A stretch of DNA of 64,000 nucleotides from contig NZ_VCYH01000003.1 of assembly GCF_030464345.1 (NCBI RefSeq), positions 124,001 to 188,000 on the forward strand. The letters are read 5' to 3'. This document shows, piece by piece, positions 8,181-16,721 of the stretch. The notes beneath the pieces are model-generated. The model saw only the letters and a list, made by a program, of their open reading frames with translations. It was not told the DNA's origin and did no database searches. The position numbers and the translations under genes are program-made. Position 1 is the first letter of the stretch. Each line of letters opens with the position of its first letter. The stretch is from Methanoculleus frigidifontis (GTDB lineage: Archaea; Halobacteriota; Methanomicrobia; Methanomicrobiales; Methanoculleaceae).

Positions 8181-9433
8181 CATCCCCACGCCATCTGCAC
8201 GATCAGCGCGGCGGCGAGGGTCACGACGCCCGCTCCCGAGAGCGGCAGCGTATAGCGGCGCACGACCGTTCCGAACCCGTCGCCGGTCGTCCGCTTGACC
8301 AGCCAGAAGAACGGGTCGCTGACGTAGGAGACGAGGAAGGCGCCCGCCGCGATCATCAGGACGAGCGCCGCCGGGTGGAGGACTGCGGCAGCCGGCACCG
8401 TCGGGAGAATGGCGGCGGTGACCGCCGCGGTCACGACCCGTGAGCCCTGCGCCGCCTGGACGAGGGCCGCGATGACGAACGGCAGGAGCATGGCCGGGAG
8501 GATGCCGGCGACGAGCGCGGCGATGTCGGAGGGGAACGTGCTTGCGGCGATGACGCCGCCGAAGGCGCCCGCCCCGGCGAGATCGAAGATGATGATCCCG
8601 GCGTTCTTCGTGCCGCGTGCGAGCGCCGCATCACGCACCGCTGCGGGGGTCGCGATCAGGGCGGCAGCGAGTGCCGCCAGGAGTGCGATGTTGATGTTCG
8701 CCAGGGCATGCAACAGCGGGACGGCTGAGCCGATGCCGAGCATCAGGAAGAGCACGAGGACGGGCAGCCATGCGCGGAGGCTCTCGCCGGCGGCGGGTGC
8801 AGGCAGCGCGGCCTCTGCCGGCGTCTCCGGGGCGGGCACGCTCCGTCGCCGGAGGAGAAAGAGCCCGGCGAGGAGCAGAAGCGAGAGCGGCAGGGTGACG
8901 AGATCGATCCGCCAGGGATCGATCGGGTAGAGGGCGAGCGTGGCCAGGATTGTCTGGATCACCGGCGAGGGGTAGAGGAGCACGTAGGATATCGTGCCGC
9001 CGACCGCGGTAGTGTAGAGCAGGAGGGCGGCGACCGACCGCTCGCTGCGGAGGTGCGCAATGATCGGGGAGAGGATGACGAACGCGGTGATGCCGCACAT
9101 CAGCGGGACCGATAGGAGATACCCGGCAAATCCTGCCGCGTACAGCGGCCGGCGGACGATGCGCCGGAGATCGGCGACGATCCGTTCGATCCGTCCGCTC
9201 TCCCGCAGCACCTGAGCGATGGTGACGCCCGCGAAGATCACGATCCCGAGAACGGCAAAGATCCTGCCGGCTCCTGCGGTGAGCGCCATGACGGTCTCCT
9301 CGGCCGATGTCCCCGAGAGGACGCCGAAGAGCAGCGCCGCCCCGACCAGGGTGAGAAACGGCGGCAGGCGGTACCTGACCGAGGCGAGCGTGATCAGAAG
9401 AAGGCAGACAACGAACGGGAGAGTGGTCGCCAT
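8180..9433 (-). CDS. GntP-like permease
   Basis: The 417-residue protein has about eleven to twelve hydrophobic helices. The N-terminal half has the GntP-family pattern: a glycine-rich loop, a GIVIFAGVTIAQVLRESG stretch at about 62-80, and a helix ending SVPLMCGITAFVILSP at about 108-122. GntP proteins are proton symporters for gluconate and related hydroxy acids; the substrate here is unknown. A distant relationship to other ion-transporter-superfamily carriers is possible. It lies 15 bases after the methyltransferase gene, probably in the same transcript. Confidence 0.75.
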   Translation of the reverse strand: MATTLPFVVCLLLITLASVRYRLPPFLTLVGAALLFGVLSGTSAEETVMALTAGAGRIFAVLGIVIFAGVTIAQVLRESGRIERIVADLRRIVRRPLYAAGFAGYLLSVPLMCGITAFVILSPIIAHLRSERSVAALLLYTTAVGGTISYVLLYPSPVIQTILATLALYPIDPWRIDLVTLPLSLLLLAGLFLLRRRSVPAPETPAEAALPAPAAGESLRAWLPVLVLFLMLGIGSAVPLLHALANINIALLAALAAALIATPAAVRDAALARGTKNAGIIIFDLAGAGAFGGVIAASTFPSDIAALVAGILPAMLLPFVIAALVQAAQGSRVVTAAVTAAILPTVPAAAVLHPAALVLMIAAGAFLVSYVSDPFFWLVKRTTGDGFGTVVRRYTLPLSGAGVVTLAAALIVQMAWG

Positions 9434-9448
9434 GGGAGCGCTCTCCCG

Positions 9449-10318
9449 CTACCGGAGCGCAGCGACCCGTTCACGGGCGATTGCTGCATACTCTTCGTCT
9501 ATCTCAAACCCGATATACCGGACGCCGAGGACGGTACAGGCGCAGGCGGTGCTCCCGATACCCATGAACGGATCGAGCACGAGCGTCTCTGCCGAGCAGC
9601 CGTGCAGCCGGATACACATCTCGGGGAGTTTTTCGGGAAAAGCCGTCGGGTGCGGCCGCGACGACCGGATCGTGCGGTAGGGGATGAACCACGTATTACC
9701 CCGGTCGCGGAGGTCCCGGCCGGCCGCCTTCCACCTGCCGATGTTGGACTTGTCCTGATACGGGACGCCGACTGCGAGTTTCTCGAGGTGCACGTCGCCG
9801 TGCCCGGTGAAGTGGAATACGTGCTCGTGGCACTGGCTCAGAAACCGCGGGCTGTTCACCGGCTGGTAGTGGCCGACGGCGACGTCGCCGACGATCCGGT
9901 CGTAGTTCCCGACGGCCGCCTTCTCGATGGCGATCGATTTGACCCAGTGGATCACGTTCTGGAGGTGGTAGTGCGGCCGGAACCGCTGGACGACGTCGAA
10001 GGGAATCCAGGGATCGGCGGGTCTCCCCCCGATGTTCAGAAAGAACGATCCGTCCTCCTTCAGCACCCGCTTTGCTGCGACGGCGACCGTCTCGATCCAG
10101 TCGAGGTACTCCTCGCGGGGCTGGCGGTCGTCGTAGGTGTTGTAGTCCTTCCCGATGTTGTAGGGCGGTGACGTAACGATGATATCCACCGAATTCGCCG
10201 CAAGCTGCTGCATCCCTGCGATGCAGTCGATGGTGTGAATTGTGTTCACCGTAAGGCCGCCGCCCGCTGCGCCGCCCGTCTCCCCTCTCCTCGCTGTTTT
10301 CCCTGCCACGCGTATCAT
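9449..10318 (-). CDS. Orphan DNA methyltransferase, beta class
   Basis: The 289-residue protein has catalytic motif IV TSPPYN at about 49-54 and the AdoMet-binding motif [10 protein letters not shown] at about 249-257. Motif IV before motif I is the permuted beta-class order. TSPPY is more usual in N4-cytosine than N6-adenine enzymes, but this is not decisive. No restriction endonuclease is encoded nearby, so it is probably a solitary methylase. ATG at 10318 is preferred over a TTG at 10342. It lies 45 bases downstream of the amidotransferase gene. Confidence 0.88.
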   Translation of the reverse strand: MIRVAGKTARRGETGGAAGGGLTVNTIHTIDCIAGMQQLAANSVDIIVTSPPYNIGKDYNTYDDRQPREEYLDWIETVAVAAKRVLKEDGSFFLNIGGRPADPWIPFDVVQRFRPHYHLQNVIHWVKSIAIEKAAVGNYDRIVGDVAVGHYQPVNSPRFLSQCHEHVFHFTGHGDVHLEKLAVGVPYQDKSNIGRWKAAGRDLRDRGNTWFIPYRTIRSSRPHPTAFPEKLPEMCIRLHGCSAETLVLDPFMGIGSTACACTVLGVRYIGFEIDEEYAAIARERVAALR

Positions 10319-10363
10319 AGACTGATTGGCGCTTCTCCCCAAAAAAGGTGAATCATACGAAGG

Positions 10364-11014
10364 CTACCGGCGGAGGAAGTCGTCCGCGATCAGCCGGCAG
10401 AGGCGGCCGCTCTCCGGAAGATACTCCGCCGTATCCCGGCGGATCGCCGCCTGCTCGTCCTCCGGACGGTCGCGGATCCAGTCTGCGATCATCGCCCGGG
10501 TCGGTTCCAGGTGGAACTGGAGTCCGACTGCGCTGCCGACGGAGAATGCCTGGTTCTGCACCGCGTCCCCGATGCAGAGGAGCGTTCCTCCGGGGGGCAT
10601 GTCGAAGGTCTCGCCATGGAGCTGGAACGCCCGGAACCGGGACGGAAACCGGGAAAAAGGCCCTTCGCCGGTCGATGTTATTGTGTACCACCCGACTTCG
10701 GCGACGGTGGGGTAGACCGCCGCCCCGAAGGCTGCGGCGATCAGCTGGGCGCCGAGGCAGACTCCGAGAACGGGCCGCTCCTCCCGAACGTACTTCCGGA
10801 TGAGCGCTTTTTCGTCCCGGAGGAAGGGAAACTCCTCCTCGTCGTTCACGCTCATGGGGGCGCCGAGGAAGAGGAGATGGGATGCATCGACGGACGGCAT
10901 CTCTGCGGTTTCGTCGAGGCGGATGTACTCGACGGCGATGCCTCGCTCCGCAAAGATAACCTCGAAGAGTCCGGGCGGTTCGTTGCCGGCATGCTGGAAG
11001 ACTGCTACCTTCAT
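10364..11014 (-). CDS. Class I glutamine amidotransferase (GATase1)
   Basis: The 216-residue protein has the catalytic triad of the class: Cys86 in GVCLGAQ, His168 and Glu170 in QFHLEP. It resembles stand-alone GMP-synthase-glutaminase-like proteins that hydrolyse glutamine or gamma-glutamyl compounds; the acceptor partner is unknown. The ATG has a well-placed AGGAGGG site, and a TATA-like ATATACATA lies near 11050. It probably heads an operon with the methyltransferase and the permease. Confidence 0.9.
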   Translation of the reverse strand: MKVAVFQHAGNEPPGLFEVIFAERGIAVEYIRLDETAEMPSVDASHLLFLGAPMSVNDEEEFPFLRDEKALIRKYVREERPVLGVCLGAQLIAAAFGAAVYPTVAEVGWYTITSTGEGPFSRFPSRFRAFQLHGETFDMPPGGTLLCIGDAVQNQAFSVGSAVGLQFHLEPTRAMIADWIRDRPEDEQAAIRRDTAEYLPESGRLCRLIADDFLRR

Positions 11015-11155
11015 GCGATGCCCTCCTGGGATCTTCTCCGCTGAAACCCTATGTATATCTGCCGATCCTGCGGAGGCGCACCGTGTCGGCGGTGAGGGAG
11101 GATGACCTATTCATAGGTGTCCTGCAATCGTCCCCTCCCGGGTAAGGAAGAGAGA

Positions 11156-11710
11156 ATGACGCGGGGAATGGATACGCAGGACATGCTGAAGGAGTGATCC
11201 GATGACGCCCGGCAGGTTGCACAGGCGATCATCGAGAAGTACGGCGAGCCGGATGAGGCCATCCCCTCGGAGCTCGTCTGGCACCGCAACGGTCCCTGGA
11301 AACGGACGGTCGTCCACCGGGAAGGGGCGACCCCCCGCTTCCCGATGCCGCACGGCGATTTCGTCGAGCAGATCGTCGACTACCACGTTCCGGTCGAGAA
11401 GTTCGGCGATCTGGCCGCATTCGACGGCAGCGTCGTCGCAGTCCGGACGCTCGGCGATATGGCGGCGCGGTGCCACGATGAGGAGGCGAACTTTCTGGCG
11501 CTGAACCTTGCGCACGACATCGTCACCGGCAGCCGCTCCGTCGATGATGCGCGGAACCACTACGTCGGGAGCATGAAGGCCTACCGCCGCGGCGAGGCGG
11601 CGCCCTACATGGAGAAGCTGAACTTCACGCCGCAGAAGGGATCCGCCGACCCGGATGAGGAGCTGATCTCGCGGGAGGTTCTCCAGGCCGCGGCAACGTC
11701 CGGCAGGTGA
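11156..11710 (+). pseudogene. Conserved hypothetical gene interrupted by an in-frame TGA
   Basis: From the ATG at 11156, thirteen codons run to a TGA at 11195-11197; the same frame then stays open for 170 codons to 11710. The continuation has normal composition (EKYGEPDEAIPSELVWH, GPWKRTVVHREG) and no good ATG before 11345. The simplest reading is a CGA-to-TGA nonsense change in a ~184-residue cytosolic protein. Function not recognised. Alternatively a shortened protein starts at the ATG at 11345 (121 residues). Selenocysteine is unlikely: no SECIS-like hairpin was sought exhaustively and Methanomicrobiales are not known to use it. Confidence 0.6.
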
Positions 11711-11855
11711 CGGCATGCCTCTGCGATCGGTTCGCGCTCGATGAAGAGGAACTCGAGGACGAGCATCGCCGCGAAGATCACCCCGATGGTGATGAGGGTC
11801 GCCGGCTGCGCGACGGCGGGGTGGTGATCTCCGCGAGCGTCCCGCCGGTGTCCAT
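11690..11855 (-). pseudogene. Possible frameshifted single-helix membrane protein
   Basis: An ATG at 11855 has a GGGAG site nine bases upstream and begins MDTGGTLAEITTP. After a probable one-base slip near 11812-11822 another frame gives a good membrane helix (TLITIGVIFAAMLVLEFLF) and IEREPIAEACRHLPD. Joined, these make a plausible small membrane protein. The 3' end is unclear because it overlaps the convergent broken gene. Could be a relic or an artefact. Confidence 0.3.
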
Positions 11856-12086
11856 GGCGATGCTCTCCCGCAGCTCCGGCTGTGCACCCTCGGTCACTGC
11901 AGACTGCTTCAGGGTCTTTCCGGCCAAAGAGTTTTCCGGAGAGGCGGGCTCCCGCATCCCGGTTCGGTGTGGGTTTTTGGGATGAAAATCCGGCCTTTCG
12001 CCCTCTTTTTCCGCCGATACCCGAGTATCCCTTGAGCCCGGTAGCGACGTTCCGCAGCATCAGTGAATGCCGAAACCATGCTAGGA

Positions 12087-12096
12087 TTTATATAAA
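12087..12096 (+). promoter_or_regulatory. TATA box of the mechanosensitive-channel-like gene
   Basis: A TTTATATAAA block lies 32-41 bases before the ATG at 12128, a canonical archaeal TATA element. Initiation is expected about 10 bases before the start codon. Confidence 0.6.
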
Positions 12097-12127
12097 ACTG
12101 CGTATATCTCTCACCCGGTGGTTTACC

Positions 12128-12829
12128 ATGGCAAATGGAATCACGCCGTCCGATATGACGGCACAGGTTGGAGAGATCAACAGTTTCATCGACAGCGCCA
12201 TCGCATTTCTTCCGAATCTCATTCTGGCAATCATCATTCTTATTATCGGCTGGATAGTGGGACGAATTCTCGGGCGGATCACCGCAGAAATTCTCGACAG
12301 GCTCGGTGTCGACGACGCCCTCCGCAAGACCTCCGTCGGGACGTATATCGAGCGTTCGACGATGAACATATCGCGGCTCTTTGACCTCATCGTCCGCTGG
12401 TTCATCTACCTGATCGCAATCCTGGCAGCGGTCGGCGTGCTCGAGATCGAAGCCCTGACGGCAGCAGTCGGCACAATCCTCGCATACATCCCGAACGTCG
12501 TGGCATTCCTCCTGATCCTGATCGTCGGGTTCATCGTCGTCGACTGGGTACTCGATTTCATCAGCAGCACCGGCGAGCGGCACCAGGTCGAGTACATGGG
12601 TCTTGTCACCATGCTGCTGCGGGCATTCTTCTACTTCATCATCGTGATCCTCGCCCTCGAGCAGCTCCTGCTCGACCTTTCGATCATCTACGTCTTCGTC
12701 GTCCCGATCGCCTGGGGTGTCGGCATCGGCATCGGTGCGGCGATCGCTATCATCGTCGGGTTCGGCCTCAAAGACCAGGCGCCCGAGATCATGGACAATC
12801 TCCAGGGCAGGATGAAGAAAAAAGAGTAA
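12128..12829 (+). CDS. MscS-like/TM-helix membrane protein
   Basis: The 233-residue protein has an N-terminal helix with the conserved TM-helix pattern (FLPNLILAIIILIIGWIVG at about 28-46, then RILGR) and three further pairs of helices. It ends in a glycine-rich helix and a basic KKKE tail. The pattern is that of short conserved-TM-helix proteins related to MscS channels but lacking the large cytoplasmic beta/alpha domain. A role in osmotic stress or channel formation is inferred from the family. A poly-T run follows the stop. Confidence 0.8.
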   Translation: MANGITPSDMTAQVGEINSFIDSAIAFLPNLILAIIILIIGWIVGRILGRITAEILDRLGVDDALRKTSVGTYIERSTMNISRLFDLIVRWFIYLIAILAAVGVLEIEALTAAVGTILAYIPNVVAFLLILIVGFIVVDWVLDFISSTGERHQVEYMGLVTMLLRAFFYFIIVILALEQLLLDLSIIYVFVVPIAWGVGIGIGAAIAIIVGFGLKDQAPEIMDNLQGRMKKKE

Positions 12830-12832
12830 TCC

Positions 12833-12838
12833 TTTTTT
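12833..12838 (+). terminator. Poly-T terminator
   Basis: Six consecutive T residues lie four bases after the channel-like gene's stop codon. No hairpin precedes them. Confidence 0.4.
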
Positions 12839-13028
12839 GGCAGGTTCCCTCCCGGGACCTCCCTTTCCTGATGCCGCCTGCCTCCCATCCCCGGCAGGTT
12901 CCGCTCTCTCGCCCGAACGAGTGCCGGAAAACCGTCGCCCGGCGGAGCGGGGATACCCTTAAATGCCATCGGTACGTGACCTGCGAGTCCTACCCTGCAC
13001 GGGCGAACGAACGTGGAGATGATTGAGA

Positions 13029-13892
13029 ATGGCTGATGGGAGATCGAGTGTTATTCTGGAGCGAAAGACCCGAAGGACGGGAGCGGAAGGATTCATGAAG
13101 TCCGAGGAGATCCTCGGGAAGCGGGTGAAGAATGCCGAAGGCCACGACCTTGGAGAGATCGCGAGCATGTGGGTGGGGCTGCTCCGGGGCCGTGTCGAGT
13201 ACGCCGTGCTTGCATACCGGGGCGGCGAGGGGATCGGGAGGAAACTCTTTGCCGTCCCCGTAGAGGCGCTCGCCTACCGGCCCGGGGACGATATCTTTCT
13301 GGTAAACATCGACCGGAAGGTGCTGGACTCGAGAGACGGCTTTTCGGAGGACGACTGGCCCGCCGAAGCAGACTGGGGGCTGATTGCGTCCGACCGGCCG
13401 GTGGTGCCGCCGACCCGGGATGAGGCGCTTGCCGTGGAATCGACCGAGGCTCCGCCCCCGGAGATTACCACGACGGAGCGTATGGTCGTGAGCGAGAGGC
13501 CTCCCCCCGCCGGCGGGGTGGTCTTCGGTCAGCAGGTCGAGGTCACGGCGGGAGAGCGGCCTTCAGAGGCTGAAGCGGTTGCAGGAGAGCGAGTTTCTGC
13601 CGGGGTCGCAGAGTCCGAAGAGGAACGGGGTTCGAGGACGGTCGTTGAACAGGAACAGCCTAGAGGGCCGCTCCGTGTGGGGCGCAGGACGGCCGGCGGC
13701 CGGCAGGTGAGCGATTCCGAGTTTTTCGGTTACCTCGCAGGAACGGAGTACCCTGCAGGAAAGCACGACCTGCTCAGCCGTGCGACGACGAAGAATGCAC
13801 CGGAGGATGTCATCGAGCTGCTCGACAGATTCGAGACGAAGAACTATGCGTCGGCCGCGGACGTGAGAGACGAGCTCGAACGGGTGAGATGA
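13029..13892 (+). CDS. PRC-barrel protein with C-terminal DUF2795
   Basis: The 287-residue protein has an N-terminal PRC-barrel-like beta domain (about 20-110: GKRVKNAEGHDLGEIA ... GRKLFAVPVEAL). A Pro/Glu-rich disordered linker follows (about 125-215). The C-terminal domain (about 230-287, YPAGKHDLLSRA ... LDRFETKNYASAADV) is of the DUF2795 type. PRC-barrels are small adaptor or RNA-processing-linked domains; DUF2795 is of unknown function and common with stress proteins. The ATG at 13029 has a GGAG site ten bases upstream. The tandem paralogue at 14058 lacks the C-terminal domain. Confidence 0.8.
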   Translation: MADGRSSVILERKTRRTGAEGFMKSEEILGKRVKNAEGHDLGEIASMWVGLLRGRVEYAVLAYRGGEGIGRKLFAVPVEALAYRPGDDIFLVNIDRKVLDSRDGFSEDDWPAEADWGLIASDRPVVPPTRDEALAVESTEAPPPEITTTERMVVSERPPPAGGVVFGQQVEVTAGERPSEAEAVAGERVSAGVAESEEERGSRTVVEQEQPRGPLRVGRRTAGGRQVSDSEFFGYLAGTEYPAGKHDLLSRATTKNAPEDVIELLDRFETKNYASAADVRDELERVR

Positions 13893-14057
13893 CACGCTGC
13901 CGCCTTGCTTTCCGAATTCCTGTGACCATCCGGGCGATCGCACGCTGAAGATGCGGCCGTTTCACGCCCCGGGGAATGCTTAAGTACTCTTGGTGCCTTA
14001 CTGCCGCCCCTGCCCGGTGCGGCCGATGCATCCGGGCAGAGATGGGAGATGAGTGCA

Positions 14058-14543
14058 ATGGTTGAAGGACAATCAGGGATGGTCATGGAGCGAAGGGTGC
14101 GGGAGACGGGAGCGGAATGGTATATGTCGGGTGACGACGTGATGGGCAAGAGCATCATCAACCCGCAGGGGGAGGACCTCGGCAAGGTCTCCGATATGCG
14201 GATCGCGTTTCCCGAAGGGCGCGTCGAGTACGTCGTCCTGCGATACGGCGGCATGCTCGGCATGGGCGGGAAGCACTTTGCCGTCCCGCCCGAGGCGCTG
14301 ACGTACCGGTCCGGCGACGATGTCTTCGTCGCGAACATCGCAAAGAGCACCTTGGACAATGCAGAGGGATTTTCGGAGGACAACTGGCCGCGGGAGCCTG
14401 ACTGGAACCTGATCGAGTCGGCCAGAGCCCGGGCGCCCCCGAGCAGGGAAGAGGCGGAGGCCGTGGAGTCTGCGGAGGCGCCGCCGCCGGAGGTCGTCAC
14501 CAAGGAGCGGGTCGAGGTGCACGAACCGCCCCGGAAGAGGTAG
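14058..14543 (+). CDS. PRC-barrel domain protein (tandem paralogue)
   Basis: The 161-residue protein aligns with the N-terminal 150 residues of the gene at 13029, including the shared start region (MVEGQSG versus MADGRSS), the ERR/K...R.TGAE motif and the GFSEDNWP motif. This alignment and a GGGAG site nine bases upstream favour the ATG at 14058 over one at 14049. It ends in an acidic, Pro-rich tail without DUF2795. Each copy has its own upstream CTTAA-type promoter element, so they are probably separate transcripts. Confidence 0.8.
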   Translation: MVEGQSGMVMERRVRETGAEWYMSGDDVMGKSIINPQGEDLGKVSDMRIAFPEGRVEYVVLRYGGMLGMGGKHFAVPPEALTYRSGDDVFVANIAKSTLDNAEGFSEDNWPREPDWNLIESARARAPPSREEAEAVESAEAPPPEVVTKERVEVHEPPRKR

Positions 14544-14558
14544 ATTCCTTCCCGATGA

Positions 14559-14566
14559 TTTTTTTT
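14559..14566 (+). terminator. Poly-T terminator
   Basis: Eight T residues lie 16 bases after the stop of the second PRC-barrel gene, the strongest T run in this part of the window. Confidence 0.5.
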
Positions 14567-14641
14567 CGCCGGTATGTGTGAACCACCACAACCATTTTGA
14601 TGTCTCCACGCAAGGGGCAGCCCCCACAGGAGGGTGAACAT

Positions 14642-15088
14642 ATGGCACGGAACGTGATTGATATCCTGAAACAGGAGCACGAGGAGGTTCTCTCGATGCT
14701 CGAGAAGCTGTCAAGCAAGGGCGTCAGCGACCGGAGCAGCATGTACTCTTCGATGAAGAGCGCTCTTCTGCCGCACATGGAGGGCGAGGAGAAGGCAGTC
14801 TATCCCGGGTTCGAACAGGCGGGGATGCACGACAAAGTTCTGGAATCGATAGAGGAGCACAACGCAGTGAAGAGCCTGATCAGCCAGCTCGACAACGCCT
14901 CGATGTCGAACGAGGACGTATGGGTCGCCAAGATAAAGGTGATCCGGGAGAACGTCCAGCACCATGTCAAAGAAGAAGAGGAAGAGATCTTCCCGAAAGC
15001 CCGGCAGTCGATGAGCAGCAGCGACCTTGAGGAGATGGGCAACAAATTTGAGGAAGCAAAAGGGAAAGTGCCGATGGCGGCACGGTAA
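14642..15088 (+). CDS. Hemerythrin HHE domain protein
   Basis: The 148-residue, four-helix, acidic protein carries the metal-ligand pattern of HHE cation-binding domains: His13-Glu near the N-terminus, HMEGEEKAVYP around 45-56, EEHN near 75, and HHVKEEEEEIFP around 103-115. Such proteins bind a di-iron centre and are linked to oxygen or iron sensing and oxidative stress. A GGAGG site lies eight bases before the ATG. It sits upstream of the iron-uptake genes, but 1.1 kb away. Confidence 0.88.
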   Translation: MARNVIDILKQEHEEVLSMLEKLSSKGVSDRSSMYSSMKSALLPHMEGEEKAVYPGFEQAGMHDKVLESIEEHNAVKSLISQLDNASMSNEDVWVAKIKVIRENVQHHVKEEEEEIFPKARQSMSSSDLEEMGNKFEEAKGKVPMAAR

Positions 15089-15342
15089 TCTCTCATTTTT
15101 CACGCAGCGGGGGCAGGCCTCTTTTTGCTCGTACCGAAATATGTGGTTCCCTGGCTTTGCTCTTCGTTATCTTCCCGGCATGACCATCGGTGGGTTTCCG
15201 CTCAATGGTGCTGCTCGGGACGGGTCTTTGTTCCGCAGCGCTCGCCGGTTTTCGGTTTGCATCCGTACACCGAATGTTTCGGGAGATTTTTGTGAAAACC
15301 GAATCAGATTCGGGGTGATTTGATACGTCCCGAACGACGTAT
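15089..15342. other. Low-coding stretch after hemerythrin
   Basis: No supported gene. Short T runs near 15097 may terminate the hemerythrin transcript. A TATA-like ACGTATATGA near 15333 precedes the small open frame at 15343. Confidence 0.4.
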
Positions 15343-15588
15343 ATGATAGATAGCAACAGCGTCATCCGGAGTTTGAGAAAAATGGAGACAATACGCGAAA
15401 AATCCCTCTCCGGTCACCAGATGCCGCACGTCTACGATGTGGCTCTGGAGGCCGGGCATGAAGATATGGTTTGGGAGATCCCGTATCACAGGATGCTCCT
15501 GATCGTTCCGAGACAGGAGAACTCGCAGGATGGATATGTGCCTGGCCGGTGCAGCGCCGCAGGGGCCGCTCATACCCGGGAGGTGTAG
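15343..15588 (+). CDS. Hypothetical small protein, doubtful
   Basis: An 81-codon frame with balanced composition in its middle (MPHVYDVALEAGHEDMVWEI). It is not recognised. The start is uncertain (ATG at 15343, 15382 or 15421, none with a good ribosome-binding site). A second small frame begins at an ATG at 15592 with a good GGGAGGTG site and runs 51 codons; the pair could be coupled small genes or a decayed gene. Nothing on the opposite strand looks better. Confidence 0.25.
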   Translation: MIDSNSVIRSLRKMETIREKSLSGHQMPHVYDVALEAGHEDMVWEIPYHRMLLIVPRQENSQDGYVPGRCSAAGAAHTREV

Positions 15589-15591
15589 GCG

Positions 15592-15747
15592 ATGGGAAGC
15601 ACCTCATCGATCCGCGGGATAAGGAACGCCGGCGACGAGCCGGGCGACCTTCGAAACATTCTGCAGGACTTCCTGCTGCGGTCGGGGCGGACCCGGGGAT
15701 GCCATGGCCGCGGAGAATCACGGGAGGTGGTTTTCTGTAGCGTATGA
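15592..15747 (+). CDS. Hypothetical 51-residue protein, doubtful
   Basis: The ATG is preceded by GGGAGGTG at 15578-15585 with six-base spacing, a better ribosome-binding site than most in the window. The product is basic and begins MGSTSSIRGIRN, with an amphipathic stretch DLRNILQDFLL. It has no recognised family and no downstream partner. Support rests on the ribosome-binding site only. Confidence 0.22.
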   Translation: MGSTSSIRGIRNAGDEPGDLRNILQDFLLRSGRTRGCHGRGESREVVFCSV

Positions 15748-16248
15748 ATGCGAGCGGATCACACTTCGGTTCCGCATCGCGATATGTAGGCATCCCGATG
15801 GAATATACATCCATGCGCACGCCTCACTCCACACAACGCACCAGTACATAATGCAAAGCCGCGACTTCTCTTTTTGATTTCTTAGCAATCTCTCCGCAGG
15901 GGAGATTCCTGTCGATATTTTCCCGTATGTCCCATGCATCCGCCGTCCATTCGATCCCGGGCGGCGTTCTGGCACGGGGTAGCACGGCAGCATCTTTCTC
16001 TACTGCGATCGGATGTCCGGTTCGTACGGAGGAATCGCTTCGGAAGAGGAGAATGGGAATTCTGCACGCCAGATGCGGGTTTTGATGTTTTCTGTCCGCG
16101 GTGCAGACGGCAGATCGGGCGGCACCGGCGGCGAGTTCTCTTCGGATTTTTGCAAATCTCCGAATATCTTTCGGCATTCCTCTCGCTTTCCGAGTAATCT
16201 TCGGCATCCGTTCATTGCCACCGAACAGCATACCCGGTTTCTGACAAT
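15748..16248. other. Non-coding stretch upstream of the iron-uptake operon
   Basis: About 500 bases without a supported gene. At 16141-16164 an imperfect inverted repeat (TTCGGATTT, then AAATCTCCGAA) lies about 85-110 bases before feoA; a DtxR-type repressor is the last gene of that operon, so this is a candidate iron operator, weakly supported. A TTCGGCAT word is repeated at about 16172 and 16199. Confidence 0.3.
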
Positions 16249-16467
16249 ATGCATCTTTCAGACCTGTCCCCCGGGAATTCAGCCCGCGTTCTTGCCTTCG
16301 AGGGCGGATCCGGCTTCGGCAGGCAGCTCGCCCTGCGCGGGCTTGCCGAAGGGCGGATCGTACCCGTGCTGTCGGGCTCCTTCGGCCCGGTCGTCGTCAG
16401 GATTGCCGGCGAAACGCTCGTCCTCGGCCGGGGGGCGGCACGGAAAGTTCGTGTGCAGACGGTGTAA
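16249..16467 (+). CDS. feoA: FeoA-like protein (first copy)
   Basis: The 72-residue SH3-like FeoA protein has the GFGRQLALRGLAEGRIVPVL core and ends in a short beta strand. FeoA is a small cytosolic partner of the FeoB ferrous-iron transporter, thought to bind its GTPase part. It opens a five- to six-gene operon; the next gene follows after two bases. Confidence 0.88.
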   Translation: MHLSDLSPGNSARVLAFEGGSGFGRQLALRGLAEGRIVPVLSGSFGPVVVRIAGETLVLGRGAARKVRVQTV

Positions 16468-16469
16468 CC

Positions 16470-16691
16470 ATGCAGAAAAAAGTATCAGACCTTGAATATG
16501 GCGAGTCCGGAATTGTCCGGGAGATCCTCGCGTCGCAGCATGACCTGAGCTGCCTGGGCATCAGGCGCAACAAGCACCTGAAGATGATCACCCGCCAGCC
16601 GATCAAAGGGCCGGTCGTCGTAATCGTCGACGAAATGGAGGTCGCCATGGGGATTGAGATTGCTGCGCAGGTGGTAGTCGAGATCGCGTGA
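16470..16691 (+). CDS. feoA: FeoA-like protein (second copy)
   Basis: The 73-residue paralogue of the preceding gene keeps the LGIRRNKHLKMITRQPIKGPVVV pattern of FeoA: a positively charged loop followed by a beta strand. Two unlike FeoA proteins in series are common in archaea and clostridia and may form a heteromeric complex with FeoB. The gap to the FeoB GTPase gene is 30 bases. Confidence 0.82.
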   Translation: MQKKVSDLEYGESGIVREILASQHDLSCLGIRRNKHLKMITRQPIKGPVVVIVDEMEVAMGIEIAAQVVVEIA

Positions 16692-16721
16692 CACACGAGC
16701 GATACTACGGAGATACAGAAC

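Noticed and set aside
11195-11197. TGA read as selenocysteine
   Set aside because: No selenoprotein family recognised and no selenocysteine machinery in view; nonsense mutation is simpler.
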